DNA from: Pseudobdellovibrionaceae bacterium
Lineage (GTDB): Bacteria > Bdellovibrionota > Bdellovibrionia > Bdellovibrionales > Bdellovibrionaceae
Length of the DNA: 6,811 bases
Assembly (NCBI GenBank): GCA_014376325.1
Contig: JACMRP010000058.1
Span: 1-6,811, forward strand
Direction of reading: 5' to 3'
Shown here: piece by piece, positions 1 to 5,663 of the stretch
Layout: the number at the start of each line of letters is the position of its first letter
How positions within the stretch are numbered: position 1 is the first letter of the stretch
Translations under genes and position numbers: made by a program
Notes under the pieces: model-generated
What the model was told of the DNA's origin: nothing
Seen by the model: only the letters and a program-made list of their open reading frames with translations
The model's database searches: none

Positions 1-50
1 CGGTCTTTGAACGATTTAAAGCCTACGAGTTCAATCTTCTTGATTCTCAA
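1..50 (-). CDS. smc: Chromosome segregation ATPase SMC, N-terminal fragment (cut by left window edge)
   Basis: Read on the minus strand from a TTG at 50-48, the sequence gives MRIKKIELVGFKSFKD and then the first two bases of an Arg codon at the window edge. This matches the start of bacterial SMC proteins, where a short beta strand (consensus roughly M+I++IE+xGFKSF) precedes the Walker A region. SMC is the ATPase of the condensin-like complex with ScpA and ScpB that compacts and segregates chromosomes. The TTG start is well supported: GAGGGG lies at 57-62, six bases upstream, and an in-frame TAG at 66-68 (minus strand) rules out a longer N-terminus. Only about 16 residues are visible, so the ATPase motifs, coiled coils and hinge cannot be checked. 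The large gap to the ykgJ gene upstream suggests its own promoter. Other SMC-like ATPases (RecN, SbcC) start differently, so smc is the best reading. Confidence 0.85.
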   Translation of the reverse strand, partial: MRIKKIELVGFKSFKD

Positions 51-56
51 ATCAGT

Positions 57-62
57 CCCCTC
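57..62 (-). promoter_or_regulatory. Shine-Dalgarno of smc (decides the TTG start)
   Basis: The minus strand reads GAGGGG, then six bases, then TTG. With the in-frame TAG at 66-68 it fixes the non-ATG start of smc. The strong site probably offsets the weaker TTG start codon; that last point is inference. Confidence 0.7.
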
Positions 63-102
63 GATCTATGCGCGTTCACACGCCCTTGGTCTAGAAGCAT
101 TA

Positions 103-131
103 ACTGTCGCTAGGGATCGGGGGCGTGTCAA
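103..131 (-). promoter_or_regulatory. Candidate sigma-70-type promoter for smc
   Basis: On the minus strand a perfect TTGACA (126-131) is followed after 17 bases by GACAGT (103-108), which matches TATAAT at only three of six positions. It lies about 50 to 80 bases upstream of the smc start, a plausible place for a promoter. The -35 box is strong and the -10 box weak, so this is only a candidate. Confidence 0.3.
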
Positions 132-230
132 TCAAAGCCTACTAAAGAAAGGATGTCGGCTTAAAACTTCAGCATCTCTTTGCTTCCTTGAGCCGGTAAG
201 TTTGCGCGTTGCGTTTGTTGCGGCGGGCTT

Positions 231-283
231 GGTGCCAGGTCCTGTTCCTGTATGCGACGCATACAGGAACAGGACCTGGCACC
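231..283. repeat. Perfect 53-bp palindrome, copy 1 (REP-like hairpin)
   Basis: Two 26-bp arms (231-256 and 258-283) are exact reverse complements around a single central base (A257). The outer arm begins GGTGCCAGGTCC and contains a tandem hexamer TCCTGT twice (240-251). The flanking bases 230 and 284 (T and T) do not pair, so the symmetry ends sharply. The same element recurs at 948-1000. No long T-run follows it on either strand, so it is not a classic intrinsic terminator. It resembles REP/BIME-type extragenic palindromes that are mobilised in many bacteria by RAYT (Y1-type) transposases, but no such gene is in this window and the family assignment is inference. It lies 120 bp beyond the ykgJ stop and 180 bp upstream of the smc start. 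Confidence 0.95.
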
Positions 284-403
284 TAACCACGATGACTTTT
301 TGTGCATCCAAGCAAAAAATGCGGGCGAAGGCGTGCGCGTACCACCGTACTTCCTGTTTCAATTCCGGGTTGACGGTCATCCTCTGGAACGAAGCTCCGC
401 TCG

Positions 404-766
404 TTAGATCGCGGTCTGAGTTGGGAGCTCCCAATCTTCGGGCTTGAGCGGACGAAATCCTTTTCCGAGACGCGCCTTATCGCAGCGGAGATCCCGCTTT
501 CCTTTTTCGTAACTTGCCGAAAAATCGCGGCAGCAACTGGGTCGATTTTCGTAGATTTTGCAACTGACGGATTTGCCGACGGTGCCCTTTAGGGACCCGC
601 AGTGCGGGTCACGAAGTTCCGTGCCCTTCATCGCGAGCCTCTGCCCGCCGGCCGCCACCGTTGCGATCTCGGGAACGGCAAAGCTCTCCGACAAGGTCTC
701 AGACCAATGGAACGAAGCCTGAAAGAACGCGCAACAAGCGCCGCATGCAAGGCACGGATGAATCAT
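404..766 (-). CDS. YkgJ-family cysteine-cluster protein (putative zinc/iron-chelating)
   Basis: The 120-residue product opens with a CxxCxxCC cluster (C5, C8, C11, C12), followed by C56, C69, C78-C79 and C95. The segment CKIYENRPSCCRDF (69-82) matches the C-x-x-Y-x-x-RP-x-x-CR-x-F block of the YkgJ/UPF0153 family (PF03692), which is thought to bind Zn or an Fe-S cluster. The biochemical role of the family is not settled. There is no signal peptide or membrane segment, so it is probably cytoplasmic. The ATG at 766 is the first possible start, because an in-frame TAG lies only five codons upstream. No clear Shine-Dalgarno precedes it, so translation may be weak or start in another way. The gene points the same way as glyQS and ppdK but is 237 bp beyond ppdK. 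A palindromic repeat lies on each side of it. The family call is firm; function is unknown. Confidence 0.85.
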   Translation of the reverse strand: MIHPCLACGACCAFFQASFHWSETLSESFAVPEIATVAAGGQRLAMKGTELRDPHCGSLKGTVGKSVSCKIYENRPSCCRDFSASYEKGKRDLRCDKARLGKGFRPLKPEDWELPTQTAI

Positions 767-943
767 GCTGCAGGCTAGGCTCTATGTACCTGCTCTACAA
801 GGTATCTTTGTTTCATTCCGAGAACTTTGGGAGGGCCCCACAAAAGCTGCCGCGGAAAAATGACAGAAGCCATGAAGAGCGCAACCAACATCGGCCAAGT
901 TTTTCATGGCAAAAAGGAAGACGCTGCGGGCGCGCGGTGTGGG
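767..943. other. Intergenic region between ppdK and ykgJ, no convincing gene
   Basis: Between the palindrome beside ppdK and the ykgJ start I see no gene I would defend. A 41-codon minus-strand frame starts at an ATG near 906 and ends at the TAG just upstream of ykgJ, but it has no ribosome-binding site and no familiar product. Any ykgJ promoter must lie here unless the gene depends on read-through from ppdK. No pair of promoter boxes stands out. Confidence 0.5.
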
Positions 944-1004
944 AAAGGGTGCCAGGTCCTGTTCCTGTACGCGGCGCGTACAGGAACAGGACCTGGCACC
1001 CTTT
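941..1004 (-). terminator. Possible terminator or mRNA 3'-end hairpin of the glyQS-ppdK unit
   Basis: In the ppdK transcript the 30-bp stem starts at the stop codon and is followed by UUUCCC. The stem is far longer than in typical intrinsic terminators and the U-run is only three bases, so termination may be inefficient. On the opposite strand the hairpin is followed by CTTTTAGG, which is equally modest. A stem this stable could also protect the mRNA from 3' exonucleases, as REP elements do in enteric bacteria. This role is inferred from position and shape only. Confidence 0.35.
944..1004. repeat. Perfect 61-bp palindrome, copy 2 (REP-like hairpin abutting ppdK)
   Basis: Two exact 30-bp arms (944-973 and 975-1004) surround a single central G974. 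The inner 53 bp (948-1000) match copy 1 at 231-283 except at three positions: the central base (A to G) and one base pair (T253/A261 to C970/G978) changed on both arms so that pairing is kept. The extra four bases on each side (AAAG and CTTT) also pair but are absent from copy 1. The right arm ends on base 1004, which is the last base of the ppdK TAA stop (1006-1004, minus). The flanks share nothing with those of copy 1. It may belong to a dispersed REP-like family, or be a structured 3' end for ppdK mRNA. Confidence 0.95.
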
Positions 1005-3703
1005 TAGGAAAGGAGCGCCGCTCTGGCTGCTGCGAGGCGCGCGATCGGCACGCGGAATGGCGAGCAGCTGACGTAGTCTAAGCCCACTTCGTGGAAGAAC
1101 TCGATCGAGTCGGGGTCGCCGCCGTGTTCGCCGCACACGCCGATTTTTAATTTCGGTTGTGATCTGCGGCCGAGCTCCACGCCCATTCGCACTAAGCTGC
1201 CCACACCGATTTTGTCGATGCTGACGAACGGATCCTTCGCAAAGATGCCGGTGCTGACGTAACTGCCAAGAAATCTGCCGGCGTCGTCGCGCGAAAGTCC
1301 CATCGTCGTTTGGGTTAAGTCATTCGTGCCGAAACTAAAGAAGTCCGCGTGATCCGCAATCGCGTCGGCAGTCACGGCCGCACGTGGAAGCTCGATCATC
1401 GTTCCGACCAAGTAAGCAAATTTGGTTTTTTGTTCGGTTTGAACTTTTTCAACTTCCGCAATTGTCAGCGCACGCAGAACTTCTAATTCTTTCTCGGTCG
1501 CGATCAACGGGATCATGATTTCTGGAATCAGTTTTTTACCGGACTTGACGATTTCGCAGGCCGCTTCGGCAATGGCGCGCACTTGCATCTGGTAAATCTC
1601 TGGAAATGTGATCGCCAAACGGCAACCGCGATGACCGAGCATCGGATTAAATTCGTGAAGCGCGTTCACCTTATTGCGAACTTTATCGACGTCGAAGCCA
1701 ATGCGTTTTGCAAGATCGATCATTTCCTTATCGGTGTGCGGAACGAATTCGTGAAGTGGAGGATCCAATAACCGGATGGTCACCGGGTGACCGTCCATGA
1801 TTTTGAAGAGCTCAAAGAAATCCGTTCGCTGCATCGGGAGCAATTTTACCAAAGCCTTTTCGCGCTCTTGTTTGTTGTCGGCTAAAATCATTTCGCGAAC
1901 AGCGTCGATGCGGTCCGCACCGAAAAACATGTGCTCGGTTCGGCAAAGTCCGATCCCTTCAGCGCCGAAGTCACGGGCAGTTTGCGCATCTTTCGGACTG
2001 TCGGCATTCGCGCGCACGCCGAGCTTACGGAACTTATCCGCGACTTTCATGATGCGTTCAAAATCTTTATCTAACTTTGGCTCGATGGTTTTTACTTCGC
2101 CCAAGAAAACTTCACCGGTGCCGCCATCCAAAGTAATGATATCGCCCTTTTTAAGGATGTAACCTTTGGCCTTCATCGTTCCTTGAGCGTAGTCGACCTG
2201 GATTTCTCCGCAGCCGGCGACGCAACATTTACCCATGCCGCGCGCAACAACCGCCGCGTGCGAGGTCATGCCCCCGCGAGTGGTTAAAATCCCCTGCGCC
2301 GCGATCATGCCCGCGATGTCTTCCGGAGAAGTCTCTACGCGAACCAAGATCACTTTTTTACCGAGGGCTTTCCATTCGACGGCATCTTCTGGGGTAAATA
2401 CGATTTCGCCGTGCACGCCGCCGGGACTTGCCGGCAAACCTTTTGCGAGCTGGGTCTTCTGAGCTTTCGGATCCAGCGTTGGATGCAGTAACTGATCGAG
2501 CGATGCCGGGTCTAAACGTAAAATCGCTTCTTCTTCGCTGATCAATTTTTCGTCGATCATTTCGCAAGCGATTCGCAAAGCGGCCTTCGCCGTGCGTTTG
2601 CCGTTTCTGGTTTGCAGCATCCACAGCTTGTCTTTCTCGATCGTGAATTCGATATCTTGCATATCGCGGTAATGAGACTCCAACTTTTGGTAAATCGAAA
2701 CCAACTGCGCATAGGCGGCAGGCATTGCTTCCTCGAGCGAGCGCATGCCGGATTCTTTCGCCGCGATTTTCGTGATCGGCTGTGGAGTGCGGATGCCGGC
2801 AACGACGTCTTCGCCCTGAGCGTTGATCAAAAATTCGCCGTAGAAAGCCTTTTCGCCAGTGCTCGGATCGCGCGTGAACGCAACGCCCGTCGCGCTATCA
2901 TCGCCCATATTTCCGAAAACCATAGACTGAATGTTGACGGCCGTTCCCCAACTTGCAGGAATACCGTGCAGATCGCGGTAAGTGATCGAACGCGGAGTAT
3001 TCCAAGAATGGAAAACCGCGGTGACCGCGCCCCAAAGCTGCTCGTAAGGATCGCTCGGAAAACTTTGTCCGGTCATCTGGTGAATCAACTCTTTGAATTT
3101 TTTCGCGAGCTGTCGGAGGTCGTCGACGTTCATGTCGGCGTCGAGTTTATATTTTTTTTCGTCCTTCATGTCTTCCATCGTCACTTCGAGCAATGAAGAA
3201 TTCATCCCCATAACAACGTCCGAATACATTTGAATAAAACGGCGGTAAGAATCCCAAGCAAAACGTGGGTTGTTCGAAGACTTCGCGAGTCCTTCCACCG
3301 TTTGGTCGTTCAGTCCTAAATTCAAAATCGTGTCCATCATGCCGGGCATTGAAGCGCGGGCGCCGGATCGAACCGAAACGAGCAATGGATTTGCAACATC
3401 GCCGAATTTTTTGCCTATTTTAGATTCCACTTTTTTCATGGCATCGAGCACCGCGGGACGTACCCAGTCCGGCAGCTTTCCGCCTGACTCGTAAAAGTGC
3501 GTGCAGATCTCGGTCGAAATCGTAAAGCCTGGAGGCACCGGAATTCCGAGCGAAGTCATTTCGGCTAAGTTTGCGCCTTTTCCGCCCAAAATGTTTTTCA
3601 TCCCGGCGTTGCCTTCGGAATCCCCCGCCGCAAAGAAGTATACAAACTTTTGAGGTTGCGTCGCGGTCATTCCTGCTCCTGCATTCGATGTCTGAGTGTG
3701 CAT
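1004..3703 (-). CDS. ppdK: Pyruvate, phosphate dikinase (PPDK), EC 2.7.9.1
   Basis: This cytoplasmic enzyme reversibly converts pyruvate, ATP and Pi to PEP, AMP and PPi; it can serve gluconeogenesis or PPi-dependent glycolysis. The 899 residues have the full PPDK order. An N-terminal ATP-grasp domain comes first, with GGKGANLAEMT at 40-50. The swivelling phosphohistidine domain has GGMTSHAAVVARG (477-489) with catalytic His482. The C-terminal PEP/pyruvate TIM barrel has R588, R644, E771 and N794, and catalytic Cys857 in GVCGEHGGDP. These sit at a constant offset of 26-27 from the Clostridium symbiosum enzyme residues as I recall them (H455, R561, R617, E745, N768, C831), so all key residues appear intact. 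Thr480 and Ser481 next to His482 match the site used by DUF299-type regulatory kinases; no such gene is present here. The N-terminus is about 17 residues longer than usual and has an alternative start at Met12. The C-terminus is of normal length, ending right at the palindrome. The gene lies 17 bp after glyQS, probably in one operon. Confidence 0.98.
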   Translation of the reverse strand: MHTQTSNAGAGMTATQPQKFVYFFAAGDSEGNAGMKNILGGKGANLAEMTSLGIPVPPGFTISTEICTHFYESGGKLPDWVRPAVLDAMKKVESKIGKKFGDVANPLLVSVRSGARASMPGMMDTILNLGLNDQTVEGLAKSSNNPRFAWDSYRRFIQMYSDVVMGMNSSLLEVTMEDMKDEKKYKLDADMNVDDLRQLAKKFKELIHQMTGQSFPSDPYEQLWGAVTAVFHSWNTPRSITYRDLHGIPASWGTAVNIQSMVFGNMGDDSATGVAFTRDPSTGEKAFYGEFLINAQGEDVVAGIRTPQPITKIAAKESGMRSLEEAMPAAYAQLVSIYQKLESHYRDMQDIEFTIEKDKLWMLQTRNGKRTAKAALRIACEMIDEKLISEEEAILRLDPASLDQLLHPTLDPKAQKTQLAKGLPASPGGVHGEIVFTPEDAVEWKALGKKVILVRVETSPEDIAGMIAAQGILTTRGGMTSHAAVVARGMGKCCVAGCGEIQVDYAQGTMKAKGYILKKGDIITLDGGTGEVFLGEVKTIEPKLDKDFERIMKVADKFRKLGVRANADSPKDAQTARDFGAEGIGLCRTEHMFFGADRIDAVREMILADNKQEREKALVKLLPMQRTDFFELFKIMDGHPVTIRLLDPPLHEFVPHTDKEMIDLAKRIGFDVDKVRNKVNALHEFNPMLGHRGCRLAITFPEIYQMQVRAIAEAACEIVKSGKKLIPEIMIPLIATEKELEVLRALTIAEVEKVQTEQKTKFAYLVGTMIELPRAAVTADAIADHADFFSFGTNDLTQTTMGLSRDDAGRFLGSYVSTGIFAKDPFVSIDKIGVGSLVRMGVELGRRSQPKLKIGVCGEHGGDPDSIEFFHEVGLDYVSCSPFRVPIARLAAARAALLS

Positions 3704-3716
3704 GATGAATTCCTTT
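3668..3716 (-). promoter_or_regulatory. Two competing ribosome-binding sites and starts for ppdK
   Basis: On the minus strand AAAGGA (3711-3716) stands seven bases before the ATG at 3703. A second site, AGGAG (3676-3680), stands five bases before an in-frame ATG at 3670 (Met12). Both are good Shine-Dalgarno sites. The family's conserved start begins near residue 20, so the shorter form would lose nothing conserved. I keep the upstream ATG because its site lies in the 17-bp gap and needs no coding sequence, but the downstream start is a real alternative. Confidence 0.45.
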
Positions 3717-3720
3717 AAAC

Positions 3721-5061
3721 TTAAGCGTTGAAGTTTTTTAATTTTTTAGCGACGTAGGCATTTAGCTCGGTCATCGGGACTCGGTCCTGAACCATCGTAT
3801 CGCGATGACGAACCGTCACCGCTCCGTCGGTCAGACTGTCGAAGTCGACGGTCACGCAGAGTGGAGTCCCGATTTCATCCTGACGCCGATAACGTTTACC
3901 GATGCTTTGCGCTTCGTCGTAAGTGACGTCAAAGTCTTCGGCCAACTGATCGCGTAGCTTGCCCGCAGGCACACTCAGCTCTTCTTTTTTAGACAGCGGC
4001 AAGACGGCGACTTTGTACGGCGCGATTTCAGGGTGGAACCCCAAGACCAAGCGGATGTCTTCTTTGCCTTCAGCGTCGGTCGAAACTTCTTCGCGGTAAG
4101 CATCGCACAAGAAAGCCAAGAACAGACGATCGCAACCCACCGCGGTTTCGATAACGAAAGGAATAAATTTTTCTTTGTTCGGCTCATCGAAGTATTCGAG
4201 CGATTTGCCAGAGAATTTCTGATGTTGAGTGAGATCGAAGTCCGAACGATTGTGAATGCCTTCAAGCTCACTGAAGCCCATCGGGAATTTGTATTCAACG
4301 TCCACCGCAGCTTTCGCATAATGCGCGAGCTTGTCGTGGTCTTTGAATTTTAAGTTTTCAGCTTTGATGCCGTATTTCATATAGAAGTTCCAGCGAGTTT
4401 CTTTCCACTGAATAAAGTATTTTTCGTCGGTGCCCGGTTTAACAAAGTACTGCATTTCCATTTGTTCGAATTCGCGCGTACGGAAAATAAAATTACCCGG
4501 CGTGATTTCGTTGCGGAAGGACTTTCCGATCGCGGCGATGCCGAACGGAATTTTGTAACGTGAGCTCTGTTGGCAATTCACGAAATTTACAAAGTGGCCT
4601 TGCGCGGTTTCTGGTCGCAGGTAAACGACGCTGCCCGTGTCTTCGAGCGGGCCCATGTGGGTCTTGAACATCAAATTAAAATTCCGCTCTTCCGAAAGAT
4701 CTTTACTGCCGCAGTTCGGGCATTTCTTTTCGTTGATGTATGAATCCGTGTTGTCCGCGCGGAACCGAGTCTTGCAGGATTTGCAATCGACCAAGGGATC
4801 CGAAAATCCGTCGATGTGGCCAGAAGCTTTCCAGACCGTAGGGTGCATCAAGATCGCGGCGTCGAGCCCCACGATGTCTGACCGACGAGTCATCGCATTC
4901 CACCAGGCCCGTTTTACATTCAACTTCATGAGTGATCCGAGCGGACCGTAATCCCAGCAGGAACCTAAGCCCCCATAAATCTCGCTGCTTTGAAAAACAA
5001 ATCCACGACGTTTGGACAGAGAGACAAGAGTAGTTAAGTCCTCAAGATGTTTGATCTTCAT
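3721..5061 (-). CDS. glyQS: Glycine--tRNA ligase, single-chain alpha2 type, EC 6.1.1.14
   Basis: This class II aminoacyl-tRNA synthetase charges tRNA-Gly with glycine, using ATP and releasing AMP and PPi. The 446-residue chain is the homodimeric (archaeal/eukaryotic-like) type, not the alpha2-beta2 GlyQ/GlyS type. Visible landmarks are the N-terminal [13 protein letters not shown] (30-42) and HIDGFSDP (82-89). A four-cysteine zinc-ribbon-like insert follows (C93, C96, C114, C117). Then come RPETAQG (149-155), class II motif 2 from FRNEITPG to [10 protein letters not shown] (182-206), the block with [10 protein letters not shown] (268-277) and motif 3 [10 protein letters not shown] (309-318). 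An anticodon-binding domain spans about 345-440. The length is slightly short but within the family range. The ATG at 5061 has AAAGGA (5067-5072) five bases upstream. The next gene, ppdK, begins 17 bp after its stop. No T-box leader is seen; the 5' leader appears to be only about 40 bases. Confidence 0.97.
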   Translation of the reverse strand: MKIKHLEDLTTLVSLSKRRGFVFQSSEIYGGLGSCWDYGPLGSLMKLNVKRAWWNAMTRRSDIVGLDAAILMHPTVWKASGHIDGFSDPLVDCKSCKTRFRADNTDSYINEKKCPNCGSKDLSEERNFNLMFKTHMGPLEDTGSVVYLRPETAQGHFVNFVNCQQSSRYKIPFGIAAIGKSFRNEITPGNFIFRTREFEQMEMQYFVKPGTDEKYFIQWKETRWNFYMKYGIKAENLKFKDHDKLAHYAKAAVDVEYKFPMGFSELEGIHNRSDFDLTQHQKFSGKSLEYFDEPNKEKFIPFVIETAVGCDRLFLAFLCDAYREEVSTDAEGKEDIRLVLGFHPEIAPYKVAVLPLSKKEELSVPAGKLRDQLAEDFDVTYDEAQSIGKRYRRQDEIGTPLCVTVDFDSLTDGAVTVRHRDTMVQDRVPMTELNAYVAKKLKNFNA

Positions 5062-5107
5062 GTGGGTCCTTTGAGCAGGTTTTAAACGGGAATGAGTCTG
5101 GGCAAAG

Positions 5108-5135
5108 AGTTAACATCGGGCTCCTGGCCCGTCAA
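5108..5135 (-). promoter_or_regulatory. Candidate promoter of the glyQS-ppdK unit
   Basis: The minus strand has TTGACG (5130-5135, five of six to the -35 consensus), then 16 bases, then TTAACT (5108-5113, three of six to TATAAT). Transcription would start near 5101, giving a leader of about 40 bases. The -10 match is weak, so this is the best visible candidate and not a firm call. Confidence 0.35.
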
Positions 5136-5169
5136 CATTCGGCGGGCTAGACCCGTTCGGAATTCAGAC

Positions 5170-5198
5170 TTGTCAGGGCGACCGAGGTCATCGAAAAT
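5170..5198 (+). promoter_or_regulatory. Candidate promoter of the cytochrome c gene
   Basis: TTGTCA (5170-5175, five of six) is separated by 17 bases from GAAAAT (5193-5198, four of six to TATAAT). It would start transcription near 5205, about 40 bases upstream of the ATG at 5247. A small dyad, CTCGA (5209-5213) and TCGAG (5221-5225), lies in the leader. It points away from the glyQS promoter, which lies to the left, and the two do not overlap. Confidence 0.45.
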
Positions 5199-5246
5199 GA
5201 AAGTTCATCTCGACTTCATTTCGAGTCTTCAGATCTAGGATGGATC

Positions 5247-5624
5247 ATGCAAAATAACGCAGTATATTACAAGTCGCTCGTGGTTTTTGGCGCCGCTCTT
5301 TTTGTGGGCATGTTGATCTTGTCCCCGCGCGCCTACACGGAATCGGCAGCAAAAATTAAAACCAGCGAAGAAAAAATCCGCGAAGATATGATCGTCATCT
5401 CACGCCAGCTTGGCGTGACCTGCTCGGAATGTCATAACGTTCAAAACTTTGCGAACGCCGATAAAAAATCATTCAAAGTTTCGAAAGACCACATGCGCAT
5501 CGTCGAAACCTTGCGCGGGAGCGGCTTCGACGGCAAAAAAGGCCCTGACGCGAGTTGCTTTATGTGCCATCAGGGCAAACTCCGACCTGAATACAAAGAG
5601 AAATACGCCGAAGCGAAGCACTGA
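5247..5624 (+). CDS. Small membrane-anchored two-haem cytochrome c
   Basis: The 125-residue product has an N-terminal hydrophobic segment (about residues 8-27) that works as an export signal or uncleaved anchor; there is no lipobox cysteine. Two haem c attachment motifs follow: CSECH (59-63) and CFMCH (104-108), so it should bind two haems in the periplasm. The layout, with LGVTCSECH followed by a charged helix and a second motif near CFMCHQGKLRPE, resembles the short stand-alone relatives of the photosynthetic reaction-centre cytochrome subunit family (PF02276) seen in non-photosynthetic bacteria. Met83 is a possible distal haem ligand. Its role is presumably electron transfer, but the partner is unknown. 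AGGA (5237-5240) lies six bases before the ATG. It stands alone on the plus strand, divergent from glyQS and convergent with the fibronectin-III gene, so it is probably monocistronic. The cytochrome call is firm; the family is likely. Confidence 0.9.
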   Translation: MQNNAVYYKSLVVFGAALFVGMLILSPRAYTESAAKIKTSEEKIREDMIVISRQLGVTCSECHNVQNFANADKKSFKVSKDHMRIVETLRGSGFDGKKGPDASCFMCHQGKLRPEYKEKYAEAKH

Positions 5625-5663
5625 TGCGCCGCCGATGAACTGGTGCGCTGACTCAGTTTTATA

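Larger units (their letters stand above)
51..403. other. Intergenic region between ykgJ and smc, no convincing gene
   Basis: These 353 bases hold the smc ribosome-binding site and candidate promoter, a short imperfect inverted repeat (135-142 with 155-162, one mismatch, 12-base spacer), and the perfect palindrome at 231-283. Open frames on both strands run through the palindrome because its arms lack stop codons in several frames. None has a convincing start signal or a recognisable product. One minus-strand frame from an ATG at 380 to a stop at 132 would encode 82 residues, but its SD-like AGAGG directly abuts the ATG, too close to work well. I therefore leave the stretch unannotated for protein. 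Confidence 0.6.

Noticed and set aside
3..113. Plus-strand frame reading FERFKAYEFNLLDSQ, resembling the C-terminal end of leucyl/phenylalanyl-tRNA-protein transferase
   Set aside because: It is the antisense of the smc start at 1-50, which has a far better family match plus a Shine-Dalgarno. The frame also stops at 111-113 without the rest of the transferase tail.
135..162. Imperfect inverted repeat upstream of smc
   Set aside because: Eight-base arms with a mismatch and a 12-base spacer can occur by chance; there is no T-run, and it is not clearly placed as an operator.
7..447. Long plus-strand open frame of 146 codons
   Set aside because: It runs antisense to smc and ykgJ and across the palindrome, which lacks stops in several frames. 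No start signal or family likeness.
231..1004. CRISPR-like or transposon-terminal-repeat reading of the palindrome pair
   Set aside because: There are only two copies, with no regular spacers. The enclosed segment has no transposase, and no direct target-site duplication is visible at the outer edges.
661..1136. Open frames on both strands crossing the second palindrome
   Set aside because: All are kept open by the stop-free repeat arms and overlap ppdK or ykgJ in the wrong frame. They share only repeat-encoded peptides such as CQVLFLYA.
2612..3196. 194-codon plus-strand frame opposite ppdK
   Set aside because: It is an antisense shadow of a highly conserved gene, with no ribosome-binding site or recognisable domain.
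5625..5663. Possible bidirectional terminator between the cytochrome and fibronectin-III genes
   Set aside because: The only stem (GCGC with GCGC plus two GC pairs) has an internal loop, and the T-rich stretch is too far away, so I do not call it.
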